A stretch of 50,216 bases of DNA from Chlorobiaceae bacterium (GCA_012972835.1 JABDHK010000004.1:217530-267745); one strand, 5' to 3'; counted from the first letter of the stretch, positions 38,650-47,208 are shown. Notes: a model not told the origin generated them from the sequence alone. Numbers and translations are program-made.

Positions 38650-39642
38650 TCAGGAATTATTGAGCGTTTGGAATCTCCCATCAAGATGTGTACACACTCC
38701 ACCCTTATAACCAGTATCAACCAGACGCGCAGCAATGTCATGTTGGTCAATATCAAGTCCTGCAATGATTGAATCGTATTTATTATTTTTGCTAAATAGA
38801 TGTGGGTTTACAATAAATTGACTCCATTTATCCACCCTCAATCCCAAAATAAAACAAGAAAAAAGAGCACCCCTTATTGCTACTTCATACTCTTCAGGAT
38901 GCAAGGTCTTTGATTTATAGATGGGCATACCACGAGAACTAAAAACTTCCTCATATGCCTCCATCAGTAAATGGGATACAGCAAAATTTCTAATCGGTTC
39001 TGGCACTATGTAATAGATTACACATTGGTCTTTAGATGTCGCGCCAAACTTAAGGGCAGCATTGTATGATAATGATGTAGAAACAAGAACAGAACTGACC
39101 CCTGTAGCATGCAATAAGTATAAGTAGTAATCACGAAGAGCTTGATCACCCGCTAATTGCGCAATGAATGTCGACAGGTTATCTGTTTCAAAAAAAGTTG
39201 AAAAGCTCTTATTCGACCGGCGAAACTTTTTTGAACTCTCCTTATTTAGTACTTCTTTTATTTTTTCAAATATGACTTTGCAAGTCATTTCGCTAGTGTC
39301 TTCAATATTTTGAAGCAGACGAAGAGACTTGGCTTCATCATCATAATTCTTGTAGTAATCTTTCGCTTTATCTCCAAAGTAAAATAGCAGCTCAGGAATT
39401 TTCTTTTCGTCCAATTCACAACTTATGCTGGAAAGCTTCAAGGAGAGGTTTGCCAAACTTTCACCTCGAAAGACCAGATTTGCCTCGTGGGTTGAAGCAC
39501 TCCCTGTATGGATTACCAAGTTAGAAATTATATCTCTGAACATTTTTTTCTGATCTTCTCTCAACGGCTCAAGAAAAGTTGATGGCTGAACAGTTTCAAG
39601 ATTAAGATCAAGCAATTCCTCTAAACGATTTTCATTTTCCAT
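38650..39642 (-). CDS. Predicted R-S-E ADP-ribosyltransferase-like protein
   Basis: A 330-residue protein from the ATG at 39640-39642; a TTG at 39681 would add 13 residues. I see the R-S-E pattern: NLVFRGES (R59), then VLVSTSLSYNAALKFG (STS 188-190), then HPEEYEVAIRGALF with E251 and E253 spaced as ExE. The strand CVIYYIVPEPI between them also fits the fold. If right, it transfers ADP-ribose from NAD+ to a protein. It shares an FRG tripeptide with FRG-domain proteins, which is an alternative. It lies between a wrecked FHA gene and PP2C. Confidence 0.55.
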   Translation of the reverse strand: MENENRLEELLDLNLETVQPSTFLEPLREDQKKMFRDIISNLVIHTGSASTHEANLVFRGESLANLSLKLSSISCELDEKKIPELLFYFGDKAKDYYKNYDDEAKSLRLLQNIEDTSEMTCKVIFEKIKEVLNKESSKKFRRSNKSFSTFFETDNLSTFIAQLAGDQALRDYYLYLLHATGVSSVLVSTSLSYNAALKFGATSKDQCVIYYIVPEPIRNFAVSHLLMEAYEEVFSSRGMPIYKSKTLHPEEYEVAIRGALFSCFILGLRVDKWSQFIVNPHLFSKNNKYDSIIAGLDIDQHDIAARLVDTGYKGGVCTHLDGRFQTLNNS

Positions 39643-39690
39643 CTTTTCTTTTTTAAGTCTCTTCTGATGAAATGGTACCAAACCGAAAGC

Positions 39691-39971
39691 TCACTGAACC
39701 AGCGCATCGCGATGCAGCATAACCATAAGCTCTCCGTTTAACTTCTGGATTGATCTGATATACTCGTCAAATCGCTTGTCAAACACGTTCCAATTAAATC
39801 CTTTATACCCCACATGCAGAGCCATGATGCCTGCAATGATTCATACTGTCCAGCCAAAATGGCATCACTGTCAACGCTTGATCCCAACTCAATCCCCCTG
39901 CTACTCGTGCGGGGTGGTGCTATTTCAAGCAGGAAGTGGTGATGTGATACATAGGGATCATCATCAGACAT
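39691..39971 (-). pseudogene. Wrecked FHA gene remnant joined to an unknown C-terminal fragment
   Basis: The first 21 codons (SDDDPYVSHHHFLLEIAPPR) match residues 41-60 of the intact FHA-kinase (SDDDPYVSRQHFLLEIAPPR). Identity stops there. A second frame, from an ATG at 39823-39825 to TGA at 39691-39693, reads MALHVGYKGFNWNVFDKRF and on to MLHRDALVQ (44 residues); it looks coding-like but I do not recognise it. The spot corresponds to where the FHA-kinase follows the other WD40 kinase, so a duplicated FHA-kinase was probably lost by deletion. Confidence 0.7.
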
Positions 39972-40004
39972 TCAATATGTTAATGAGGGTCAACTGCTTT
40001 GCAA

Positions 40005-43000
40005 TTAGTCAAACTCCAATTTCCATATCAATCTCCATAGTTTGAGAGTTTTGTCTCTACTCCCCGATAGGGCATATTTGCCGTCACCGCCAAGACTTAC
40101 CGAGTGTACCCAAGCATTATGCCCTTCGAAAGTGCGCAAGCACTGACCTGTCGATACCTTCCAGAGCTTCAATGTATTATCCCAACTCCCCGATAGGGCA
40201 TATTTGCCGTCAGCGCTCAAACTCACGGAAGTGACTGATTTACTATGCCCCTCGAATGTGCGTAAGCACTGCCCTTTAGATACCTCCCACAGTTTCATCG
40301 TATTGTCATAACTCCCCGATAAGGCATATCTGCTATCAGCGCTCAAAATCACGGAATTGACTGATTCGCGATGCCCCTCGAAGGTCCGCAAGCACTGCCC
40401 TGTCGATACATCCCACAGTTTCAACGTATTATCAGAACTTCCGGATATGGCATATTTACCGTCAGCGCTCAGACTCACAGAGAAGACATTACCACTATGC
40501 CCCTCGAAGGTGCGCAGGCACTGCCCTGTCGATACATCCCACATGTTCAGCATCTTGTCACTGCCCCCCGATATGGCAAAACTGCTACCAGCGCTCAAAC
40601 ATACGGAGTGTACCCTTATTATAGGAGACCCCATTTCAGGCCCGCCGTAACTGCCATCAGGTACCCAACCATTAAGTCCGTCGAAAGTTCGCAGGCACTG
40701 CCCTGTTGCCACTTCCCACAGTTCCAGCATACACCCCACTGCAGATATGACATACCTGCCATCAGTACTCCAACTCACAGAATCGACTGATTCGCGATAC
40801 CCCTCGAAGGTGCGCAGACACTGCCCTGTCGACAAATCCCACAACTTCAGTGTGTAATCATGACTCCCCGATAAGGCATATTTCCCATCAGCGCTCAGAC
40901 TCACAGATGCGACACCCCAACTATGGCCCTCGAAGGAGTTTGCTGCATACGCAAAAGAAAAAGATTTACTGCTCGATAACTCATATAGTTTCTGATATAC
41001 CGTTAACAGTTCTTTATTATCCTTGAAATCTTCCCTTTCCCATGCACTATAAAGCGTTGCAAAAGCCTTGGCGTTGTTTCCATTGTTCATCAAAAATCCT
41101 GCTTCCTCAATGGCATATCTCAATTCATCCTGTTTTCCCTTGATCTCTTCGAACGCCTTAAAGTCACTTACCTGTAATTCAGATTTATAAGAATACGCTT
41201 TAATATTGATCGCCCACAATTTTAGAGTCCGGTCACTACTCCCCGATATAGCATATCTCCCATCAGCGCTCAGACTCACAGAAGTAACTCCATCATCATG
41301 CCCTATGAAGGTACGCAGGCACCGCCCTGTCGACACCTCCCACAGTTTCAGCGTGTTGTCTATACTCCCAGATATGGCATATCTCCCATCAGCGCTCAGA
41401 CTCACGGAAGTAACGTTTTTATTATGCCCCTCGAAGGTGTGCAGGCACTGACCCGTCGATACCTCCCACAATTTGACCGCATTGTCACCACCCGATAATG
41501 CATATCTACCGTCAGCACTCAAACTCACAGATAAGACAATGCTGCGATGCCCCTCGAAGGTTCTCAGGCACTGCCCTGTAAACACATCCCATAGCTTCAG
41601 TGTGTTGTCAAAACTCCCCGATAAAGCATACCTCCCATCAGCGCTCAAACTCACTGAGGGGAGCATGGCTCCTACTGGATCCTCAAAGGAATGCAGGCAA
41701 AGTCCTGTCGACACCTCCCACAGTTTTAAGTATTCAATTCCGCTAAAAGATATGGCATATTTGCTATCAGCGCTTAGACTCACTGAAATGCCTGAGGAAA
41801 AGAGGCTAGAGATAGCTGATTCGTTATGCTCCTCGATAGTACGTAGGCACTGCCCTGTCGACAGATCCCATAGTTTCAGCGTATTATCTTCACTTCCTGA
41901 TATCGCATATTTCCCATCAGCGCTCTGACATACGGAGTTTACACAACCACTATGTCCCTCGAAGGTACGAAAGCACAGGCCTGTCGACACCTCCCACAGT
42001 TTTAGGGTCATATCATTGCTCCCCGATAAAGCATACCTCCCATCAGCGCTAAAAGTCACGGAGTTGACTCCATCACTATGCCCCTCGCAGGTGCGAACCA
42101 ATCCCATTGACCCAGTCATACTTGGACCAAAGAGCTCTTCATACCGGCCGGGATACTCCTTCAACACCTCTTTTGCGAACTCAAGATTATACCGTTCGGC
42201 ATGAATGAAGGCTAACAATTCAGCAATCTTCTCCTTGCTGACTGCCGGATTGTTCAAACGATTTTTGATTCTGCGTAGCACCCCCATATCGTCTATCTCA
42301 CCTGCCCGCCACTGTAGTAACAGCAAATTAAAATGCGCTTCTGGATGGATGTTGGTTAAGCTTACGGCAGCTTCAAAACATTTCCTTGCTTCTTCTTTTT
42401 TACCGAGTTCGTAATATGAGTATCCTTGATTATTCAGTTCATCGGCTGTCGTATCATGCAGCTCAAGCTGGTAATGTGGGGCATTGCTGCCGTAGAGTTT
42501 ACGGTATATTCCATTTAACTTCTCTCTTAGCTCGCTAAAGTCCTGTGGTCTCTTTTCTCTATCCAAATCGACGCTACTGAGAAGAAGAGTTCTCAATTCT
42601 GCAGGGATAGCCCCCCTGAGTGCGTTTGGATCAGGTGTGTCGCCAGTATTTCCTATGGCTATTTCACGTGGTCTCCTCCCACAGAACATCTCCCACATGC
42701 AGATGCCAAAACTGTAGACATCAGACCCATACCAGACACCTTCAGGTGCTTCTGCACTCTTCTGCCTCGGATCCTTGAACTGCTCGGGTGACATGTATGC
42801 AAATGTCCCAATCATATCTCCCATACGGGTGCCTTGCTGGTCACCTGATATGGATCCTACCTTTCCACCAACCTTCCCTCCCCCAGCAATACCGAAATCC
42901 GTGACCTTAACCAGTCCCTCTTTTGTTATCAGAATATTTCTCGGCTTAATATCACGATGGATAATCCCTCGGTCATGGGCTCGCTCCAAACCATGACAGA

Positions 43001-43679
43001 ACTGTATCGCCATATCAATACCAACCTTGTAATCAGCGCATCGGCGGTCACTTATCCAATCTTCAAGACTGCCGCCATCGACATACTCAATGAAAATATG
43101 GGGCACTTCATCAATCAACTTCACAAAGTAGCAGTATGCTATGTTTGGATGCATGCCAAGACCTGTCCATGCATCTGCCTCATGCAAAACACGTAAGAAT
43201 AACTCACGGTCAGCAAGCATTGATTCTTTTGGCTGCTTGATGGCAAACGTAATCCTCTGACGAATATCACGCCCGATATAGACATAACCCATGGCCCCGG
43301 ACAAGACGTCCTCTACCTTATAACGGTTTTCAATCAAGTCCCCGGTTTTGTATGTCTTTGCATTCTTAACAGCCCATTCACCTTGGGCTACAATTTCAAG
43401 AGGAGAAGGCTGTGGCGCCTCAACTTGCCGCAGGACCGTGCCGCCTGCAGGGACAGTTTTTCCATGAACGGTGGCTTCTTCATGTCGCGGTTTCGGTATA
43501 GTGCGCGCAGGGTCTTCAGCTTTAGCCGGAACATTAGTGACCACAGGCTCAGGGGCTACCTTCTTTTCGACCGCACCATCTCCATACAGATTGGCTTTTT
43601 CAATTTTTGGCTCAACCTTTGTGACTGAAGGCAGCTTGCCCTTCTGAAACAGATTTCTTAGATCATTGAAAAGTGACAT
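40005..43679 (-). CDS. Ser/Thr protein kinase with two WD40 propellers (paralogue 2)
   Basis: A 1224-residue protein with the same plan as the gene at 34148-37747: basic disordered start (MSLFNDLRNLFQKGK), kinase domain (SGAMGYVYIGRD, K148, HRDIKPRN D243, DFG 261-263), TPR-like region with ELNNQGYSYYELGKK, seven WD40 blades (about 530-824), helical linker (about 825-915), seven more (916-1224). Blades 3 of both propellers carry insertions. Both paralogues end RLIWKLEFD. It lies 73 bases after the VWA-FHA gene. The two kinases probably arose by duplication of a larger block; separate substrates or ligands are inferred from differing blade tops. Confidence 0.94.
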   Translation of the reverse strand: MSLFNDLRNLFQKGKLPSVTKVEPKIEKANLYGDGAVEKKVAPEPVVTNVPAKAEDPARTIPKPRHEEATVHGKTVPAGGTVLRQVEAPQPSPLEIVAQGEWAVKNAKTYKTGDLIENRYKVEDVLSGAMGYVYIGRDIRQRITFAIKQPKESMLADRELFLRVLHEADAWTGLGMHPNIAYCYFVKLIDEVPHIFIEYVDGGSLEDWISDRRCADYKVGIDMAIQFCHGLERAHDRGIIHRDIKPRNILITKEGLVKVTDFGIAGGGKVGGKVGSISGDQQGTRMGDMIGTFAYMSPEQFKDPRQKSAEAPEGVWYGSDVYSFGICMWEMFCGRRPREIAIGNTGDTPDPNALRGAIPAELRTLLLSSVDLDREKRPQDFSELREKLNGIYRKLYGSNAPHYQLELHDTTADELNNQGYSYYELGKKEEARKCFEAAVSLTNIHPEAHFNLLLLQWRAGEIDDMGVLRRIKNRLNNPAVSKEKIAELLAFIHAERYNLEFAKEVLKEYPGRYEELFGPSMTGSMGLVRTCEGHSDGVNSVTFSADGRYALSGSNDMTLKLWEVSTGLCFRTFEGHSGCVNSVCQSADGKYAISGSEDNTLKLWDLSTGQCLRTIEEHNESAISSLFSSGISVSLSADSKYAISFSGIEYLKLWEVSTGLCLHSFEDPVGAMLPSVSLSADGRYALSGSFDNTLKLWDVFTGQCLRTFEGHRSIVLSVSLSADGRYALSGGDNAVKLWEVSTGQCLHTFEGHNKNVTSVSLSADGRYAISGSIDNTLKLWEVSTGRCLRTFIGHDDGVTSVSLSADGRYAISGSSDRTLKLWAINIKAYSYKSELQVSDFKAFEEIKGKQDELRYAIEEAGFLMNNGNNAKAFATLYSAWEREDFKDNKELLTVYQKLYELSSSKSFSFAYAANSFEGHSWGVASVSLSADGKYALSGSHDYTLKLWDLSTGQCLRTFEGYRESVDSVSWSTDGRYVISAVGCMLELWEVATGQCLRTFDGLNGWVPDGSYGGPEMGSPIIRVHSVCLSAGSSFAISGGSDKMLNMWDVSTGQCLRTFEGHSGNVFSVSLSADGKYAISGSSDNTLKLWDVSTGQCLRTFEGHRESVNSVILSADSRYALSGSYDNTMKLWEVSKGQCLRTFEGHSKSVTSVSLSADGKYALSGSWDNTLKLWKVSTGQCLRTFEGHNAWVHSVSLGGDGKYALSGSRDKTLKLWRLIWKLEFD

Positions 43680-43752
43680 CGCAATATCAATGTTAAGTAT
43701 AGGTCAATAAGGTTTACCTTAAACCATGCATTTCTTTCCCTTTTTATGCAAT

Positions 43753-45216
43753 CTAAGGTAGATCATCAGCGCATTGCCGACACATCTTCTGACCATTCTT
43801 TTCAACCATACATTCCGTACAGAAACCCTTTTTACAAACAGGGCATATTTCAGTTGCCTTATAACTATGATGTATTTCGCATACACCAGGCTTTACATGA
43901 GTCCCTTCTTCATCCTCCTGCCCATGACCTGTAACTACTGGCTCAGGTTTTAAATCAGAAGATGTTCCCAACGGACGGATAATGGTGCCGCCAGCAGTTC
44001 CCGGCTGAAAAACAGTTCCACCACTACTGATCTGTTCCTTGACGATGAATTGAAATTTATACTTGTCGAAGGTGACAAAATCGCCAGATTTCAGTTTCCT
44101 GGCAACGTCCGAAGCGATTGGTTGATTGTTCAGATATGTCTTGTTTGTGCTTCGGCGATCAGTAATAAAAAAAGTTTTGTCCCGATACTCAATTAAGGCA
44201 TGAAGCGCTGAAACAGTATTTTGAGGAATAGCCACATCGACAGATGGCTTTACACCATCGACCGCTCGTCCAATTGTTATTTCTGATTTGGATAAAACGA
44301 TCTCTTTTTTGCCGGTTATACTCTCTATATCCCGAAGTATCGCTTCCGGCAATTTGGGCTGCATGTTACTATTCACACTGGGCGTTTGGTGGATTTCCTT
44401 CTTGTTACCTTTTGAGCGCAGAGAAATGACAACTATTCCCAATATGACCGCGATTGCAAAGGTACCACCAACCCATTCCATTGGAAGACCATCTTTCTCA
44501 ACGATGGGTTGTGTTTTTTGGGGTAAAAGGATGGCTTGCTGAATGGCATCGAATACTTTTTCCAGATCTTCCATTTTTCCGGCACGGAAGTATCCGCCGC
44601 CAGTCTTCACGGCCAAGGTCTGAATAAGCTCAAAGTCCGCCTCCTCTGTAAATGCCAAACTGAATATCTTGATCCCGGCATTCTTTGCCTCTGCAGTAAG
44701 ATCTTCTTTCAGCCATTTCGCCAATTCAACATCTTTTTTGGCGTTCCCACTATCTATGAAACCGTCAGTCATGAAAATGATCACCTTATCGGCATCCTTT
44801 CTTCCATGTTGTTTCAAATCGTAAACAGCCCTCTCTAACGCTTTCGGGATGTTTGTATATTTGCCATTATAATTCAGTCTTCTGAGAGAGTTTTTAACAT
44901 CTTTTTCAAAATCAGGATTTGCTACAGAAGTTAGTGGCATTGCAAAATCTGCTTTTACATCAAAAACGACTACTCCAACTCTCGAATCTTGTATTAAAGT
45001 TTTTGTAAGCTTCAATACAGATTGATGGGTCATTAATTCAGGGTCATTTTTCTTCATCGACCCTGAATTATCGAGAACGAAAAGAATGTCCAAACGTGCA
45101 GGGAGGGCATAGACATTCGCGTTTATAAATAAAACAGCGAACACAAAAGCGATGAAGGCTTTGCAGATTATTTGTCGATCATCCGATGTAAGAAGCTGAG
45201 AAGGTTTATTATTCAT
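43753..45216 (-). CDS. Membrane VWA-FHA protein with B-box-like zinc tail
   Basis: A 487-residue protein. A membrane anchor or signal (18-36), a VWA domain (42-235) with intact metal site (LDNSGS 49-53, T121, TDG 150-152), a second membrane segment (249-266) followed by RSKGNKK, an FHA domain (about 310-395: ITIGRAVDG, SALHALIE, STNKTYLNN) and a Cys/His tail (446-482: CEIHH, CPVCKKGFCTEC, CRQC). By the positive-inside rule the VWA domain is periplasmic and the FHA and zinc parts cytosolic, so it can pass a signal across the membrane to the kinases. It is the first gene of the operon. Confidence 0.9.
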   Translation of the reverse strand: MNNKPSQLLTSDDRQIICKAFIAFVFAVLFINANVYALPARLDILFVLDNSGSMKKNDPELMTHQSVLKLTKTLIQDSRVGVVVFDVKADFAMPLTSVANPDFEKDVKNSLRRLNYNGKYTNIPKALERAVYDLKQHGRKDADKVIIFMTDGFIDSGNAKKDVELAKWLKEDLTAEAKNAGIKIFSLAFTEEADFELIQTLAVKTGGGYFRAGKMEDLEKVFDAIQQAILLPQKTQPIVEKDGLPMEWVGGTFAIAVILGIVVISLRSKGNKKEIHQTPSVNSNMQPKLPEAILRDIESITGKKEIVLSKSEITIGRAVDGVKPSVDVAIPQNTVSALHALIEYRDKTFFITDRRSTNKTYLNNQPIASDVARKLKSGDFVTFDKYKFQFIVKEQISSGGTVFQPGTAGGTIIRPLGTSSDLKPEPVVTGHGQEDEEGTHVKPGVCEIHHSYKATEICPVCKKGFCTECMVEKNGQKMCRQCADDLP

Positions 45217-45833
45217 TGTCGCTACTTTAATGAATCAACTTTTTTTCAGGAGAAATACATGCAGTGTACAGAAAAACAGCATGAAGCATGAGAAGAAGAT
45301 GAGGGTTTAACTGATCATCGGGGAATGATTGGATGTGGTTGGAAAAATTGCAATTACTTCATTCGAGCAAGTTTTGGATTATACGCAAAAATAACAACAC
45401 ACGGGAAGCAAGTATAGAATCTTATCTCATCTTTCAGAGTGCTTCAAGTATTTTAAAAAAGGGAAAAGGGCGGGCTTCTATCGCCGAGTATTATTATTAC
45501 TACGAGAATTCGAGTACTCGTTGCCCACTGGTTAGAGTTGCTTTCATTTGGCCAATGTCCGTCAATCCATTGAGGGCTATTCCCATCTCGTTATTTTTTC
45601 ATATTTAGTTTTGATAATGTATTTTATCATAACTAAATAGCGAGATTTTAATTTACATCCCGGCTACTTTTAAAGATAATACTGCGAACTATAAATCTGA
45701 AGCGTGCTGCAAATTTCGTTAGATTCGTTTGTTGTTTTGATGACAAAGTCATTACTTGAGCGGAAGCCGTCTCCCTGTCTTTGAGCTATTTTAAACATCC
45801 GATAAGTCTTCCCGAGCCGTTTTCCTGACCGGC
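45217..45833. other. Intergenic region upstream of the signalling operon
   Basis: No supported gene. It probably carries the promoter of the VWA-FHA gene on the minus strand. Short open frames exist on both strands around 45333-45608 but neither has a recognisable product. The inverted repeat at 45602-45639 is the clearest structure. Confidence 0.45.
45602..45639. repeat. 16-bp inverted repeat with 6-base loop
   Basis: TATTTAGTTTTGATAA (45602-45617) pairs with TTATCATAACTAAATA (45624-45639) with a single mismatch. AT-rich, without a T-run. It may be an operator, a remnant end of a mobile element, or a structured RNA end. Confidence 0.7.
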
Positions 45834-45872
45834 AAAAAAAAAGCTCCGTAACAACATAACTGTTACGGAGCT
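45834..45872 (-). terminator. Rho-independent terminator of the rpsF-ssb-rpsR-rplI operon
   Basis: A perfect 12-bp stem AGCTCCGTAACA (45842-45853) with TGTTACGGAGCT (45861-45872), 7-base loop, followed on the minus strand by a run of nine T. It lies 57 bases after the rplI stop. Confidence 0.92.
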
Positions 45873-45929
45873 GTAGGTCACGGTTAAACCCGCAATCATT
45901 TTACTCTGGTATCTTCCGAAAAAGAATCC

Positions 45930-46385
45930 TCAGGCTTCTGAGCCTTCAGCCTCAACTTCGAAGTGAACCTTTACGGTGATATCCATAAAGATTTTCGCGT
46001 CGGCCTCATACTTGCCGAGTGACTTGATCGGAGCCTCAATAGTGATTTTCCTGCGGTCGATATCGATTCCCTGAGCTTTAAGGGCATCTGCAATATCAGC
46101 CGAGGTCACTGTTCCGAACAGTTTACCCGATTCGCCAGCCTTGGCATAAACCTTCAATGACATCTGCTCGATTTTCTGAGCATGTTCACGGGCGCTTATA
46201 CGCTGTAGCTCGACCTTTTTGGCCTGCTGTTTTTTCTCTGTTTCAAGAGCCTTGAGCGTTCCCTCGGTAGCTCTTATAGCTTTACCCTGCGGAATCAGGA
46301 AATTGTTTGCATAACCGTTTTTTACGGCAACAACTTCACCTGCATCGCCAAGGGTAGCCACATCTTTTCTTAAAATGACTTTCAC
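45930..46385 (-). CDS. rplI: 50S ribosomal protein L9
   Basis: A 151-residue L9: [19 protein letters not shown], then [16 protein letters not shown], the L9 signature, a long connecting helix and a C-terminal domain containing [15 protein letters not shown]. Last gene of the rpsF-ssb-rpsR-rplI operon, 36 bases after rpsR. Confidence 0.97.
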   Translation of the reverse strand: MKVILRKDVATLGDAGEVVAVKNGYANNFLIPQGKAIRATEGTLKALETEKKQQAKKVELQRISAREHAQKIEQMSLKVYAKAGESGKLFGTVTSADIADALKAQGIDIDRRKITIEAPIKSLGKYEADAKIFMDITVKVHFEVEAEGSEA

Positions 46386-46421
46386 TGCTTAGCTTCCTCG
46401 TTCAATAGATTGCGAAATTGG

Positions 46422-46700
46422 TTATTTGTATTCGTCGACAACATACGGTATTACTGCCAGGAACCGTGCCCATTTGACTGAATGGGTCAGAAGGTTCTGC
46501 TCTTTGGCAGAGAGTCCGGTAATGCGGCGAGGAATAATTTTTCCCTGATCGTTGATAAATCTCTTCAGCTTACGCTCGTCACGGTAATCAAAAAATACAA
46601 CCTGATTTTTCGATACTTTCTTTTTTGACGCCAAAGCGTTGCTCAGTGATTTGTTGCCCTGCGATTTGTGGCCTTGTGATTGTGTAAATTTTTGTCTCAT
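46422..46700 (-). CDS. rpsR: 30S ribosomal protein S18
   Basis: A 92-residue S18 with DYRDERKLKRFINDQGKIIPRRITGLSAKEQ as the conserved core, here split for brevity (DYRDERKLKRFIND, then KIIPRRITGL). It has a 30-residue basic N-terminal extension rich in Gln, Ser and Lys. Binds S6 on the 30S platform; its gene sits in the same operon as rpsF. Confidence 0.96.
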   Translation of the reverse strand: MRQKFTQSQGHKSQGNKSLSNALASKKKVSKNQVVFFDYRDERKLKRFINDQGKIIPRRITGLSAKEQNLLTHSVKWARFLAVIPYVVDEYK

Positions 46701-46734
46701 AAGTTCATTACAAAATTTAGCTTACCCTGTCCCC

Positions 46735-47208
46735 TCAATCGGAGGAAAGGTATTTGTATTCGTAAATATGACCGGGATCCTCCTCATGAATTTCTCCATG
46801 ATGGTTATCGTGGCAATCATCCTCAATAAAGCCCTCTTCATCCTCCTCGCCATTCTTCTTTCTCTTGTTGAGGAACTGGATTCTTCTGGCTTTGATTTCA
46901 ACAACAGTTCTGGATGATCCGTCCTGCGCTTTCCATGTCCGGCTCTGTAATTCACCGTCCACGAGGACTGCTGAACTTTTTTTCAGATTGTCACGGCAGC
47001 TTTCGGCAAGCTTGTTCCAGGCAACAACTCCAACATAGCAGACATCTTCCTGCCACTGATGATTACTGTCCCGGAATCTTCTGTTACATGCAATTGAAAA
47101 ATTAACGACAGGCGTTCCGCCTGAATTAGTTTGCCTGAAAACAGGATCCTTTGTCAGATTTCCAGCAACGACTACACTGTTTATCTCAGGCATTTTTAAT
47201 TCAGCCAT
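46735..47208 (-). CDS. ssb: Single-stranded DNA-binding protein
   Basis: A 157-residue protein with an OB-fold core (INSVVVAGNLTKDPVFRQT, VVNFSIACNRRF, VDGELQSRTWKAQDG). It sits between rpsF and rpsR, the standard ssb place. The C-terminal tail (about 118-157) is rich in Glu, Asp and His and ends YKYLSSD, not the DDDIPF-like tip that most bacterial SSB proteins use to recruit partners. It may be a specialised or secondary SSB. Confidence 0.92.
   Translation of the reverse strand: MAELKMPEINSVVVAGNLTKDPVFRQTNSGGTPVVNFSIACNRRFRDSNHQWQEDVCYVGVVAWNKLAESCRDNLKKSSAVLVDGELQSRTWKAQDGSSRTVVEIKARRIQFLNKRKKNGEEDEEGFIEDDCHDNHHGEIHEEDPGHIYEYKYLSSD

Noticed and set aside
40357-42414. Plus-strand open frames inside the second kinase-WD40 gene
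   Set aside because: Same cause: mirror images of WD40 repeats, with no start signals or known product.
34148-43679. Regular repeats of about 126 bases suggesting a CRISPR or satellite array
   Set aside because: The period equals one WD40 blade (about 42 codons) and the units are coding throughout; there are no spacers.
45333-45608. A 91-codon plus-strand frame upstream of the signalling operon
   Set aside because: Low-complexity product (YYYYY run), no ribosome site, and no recognised family.
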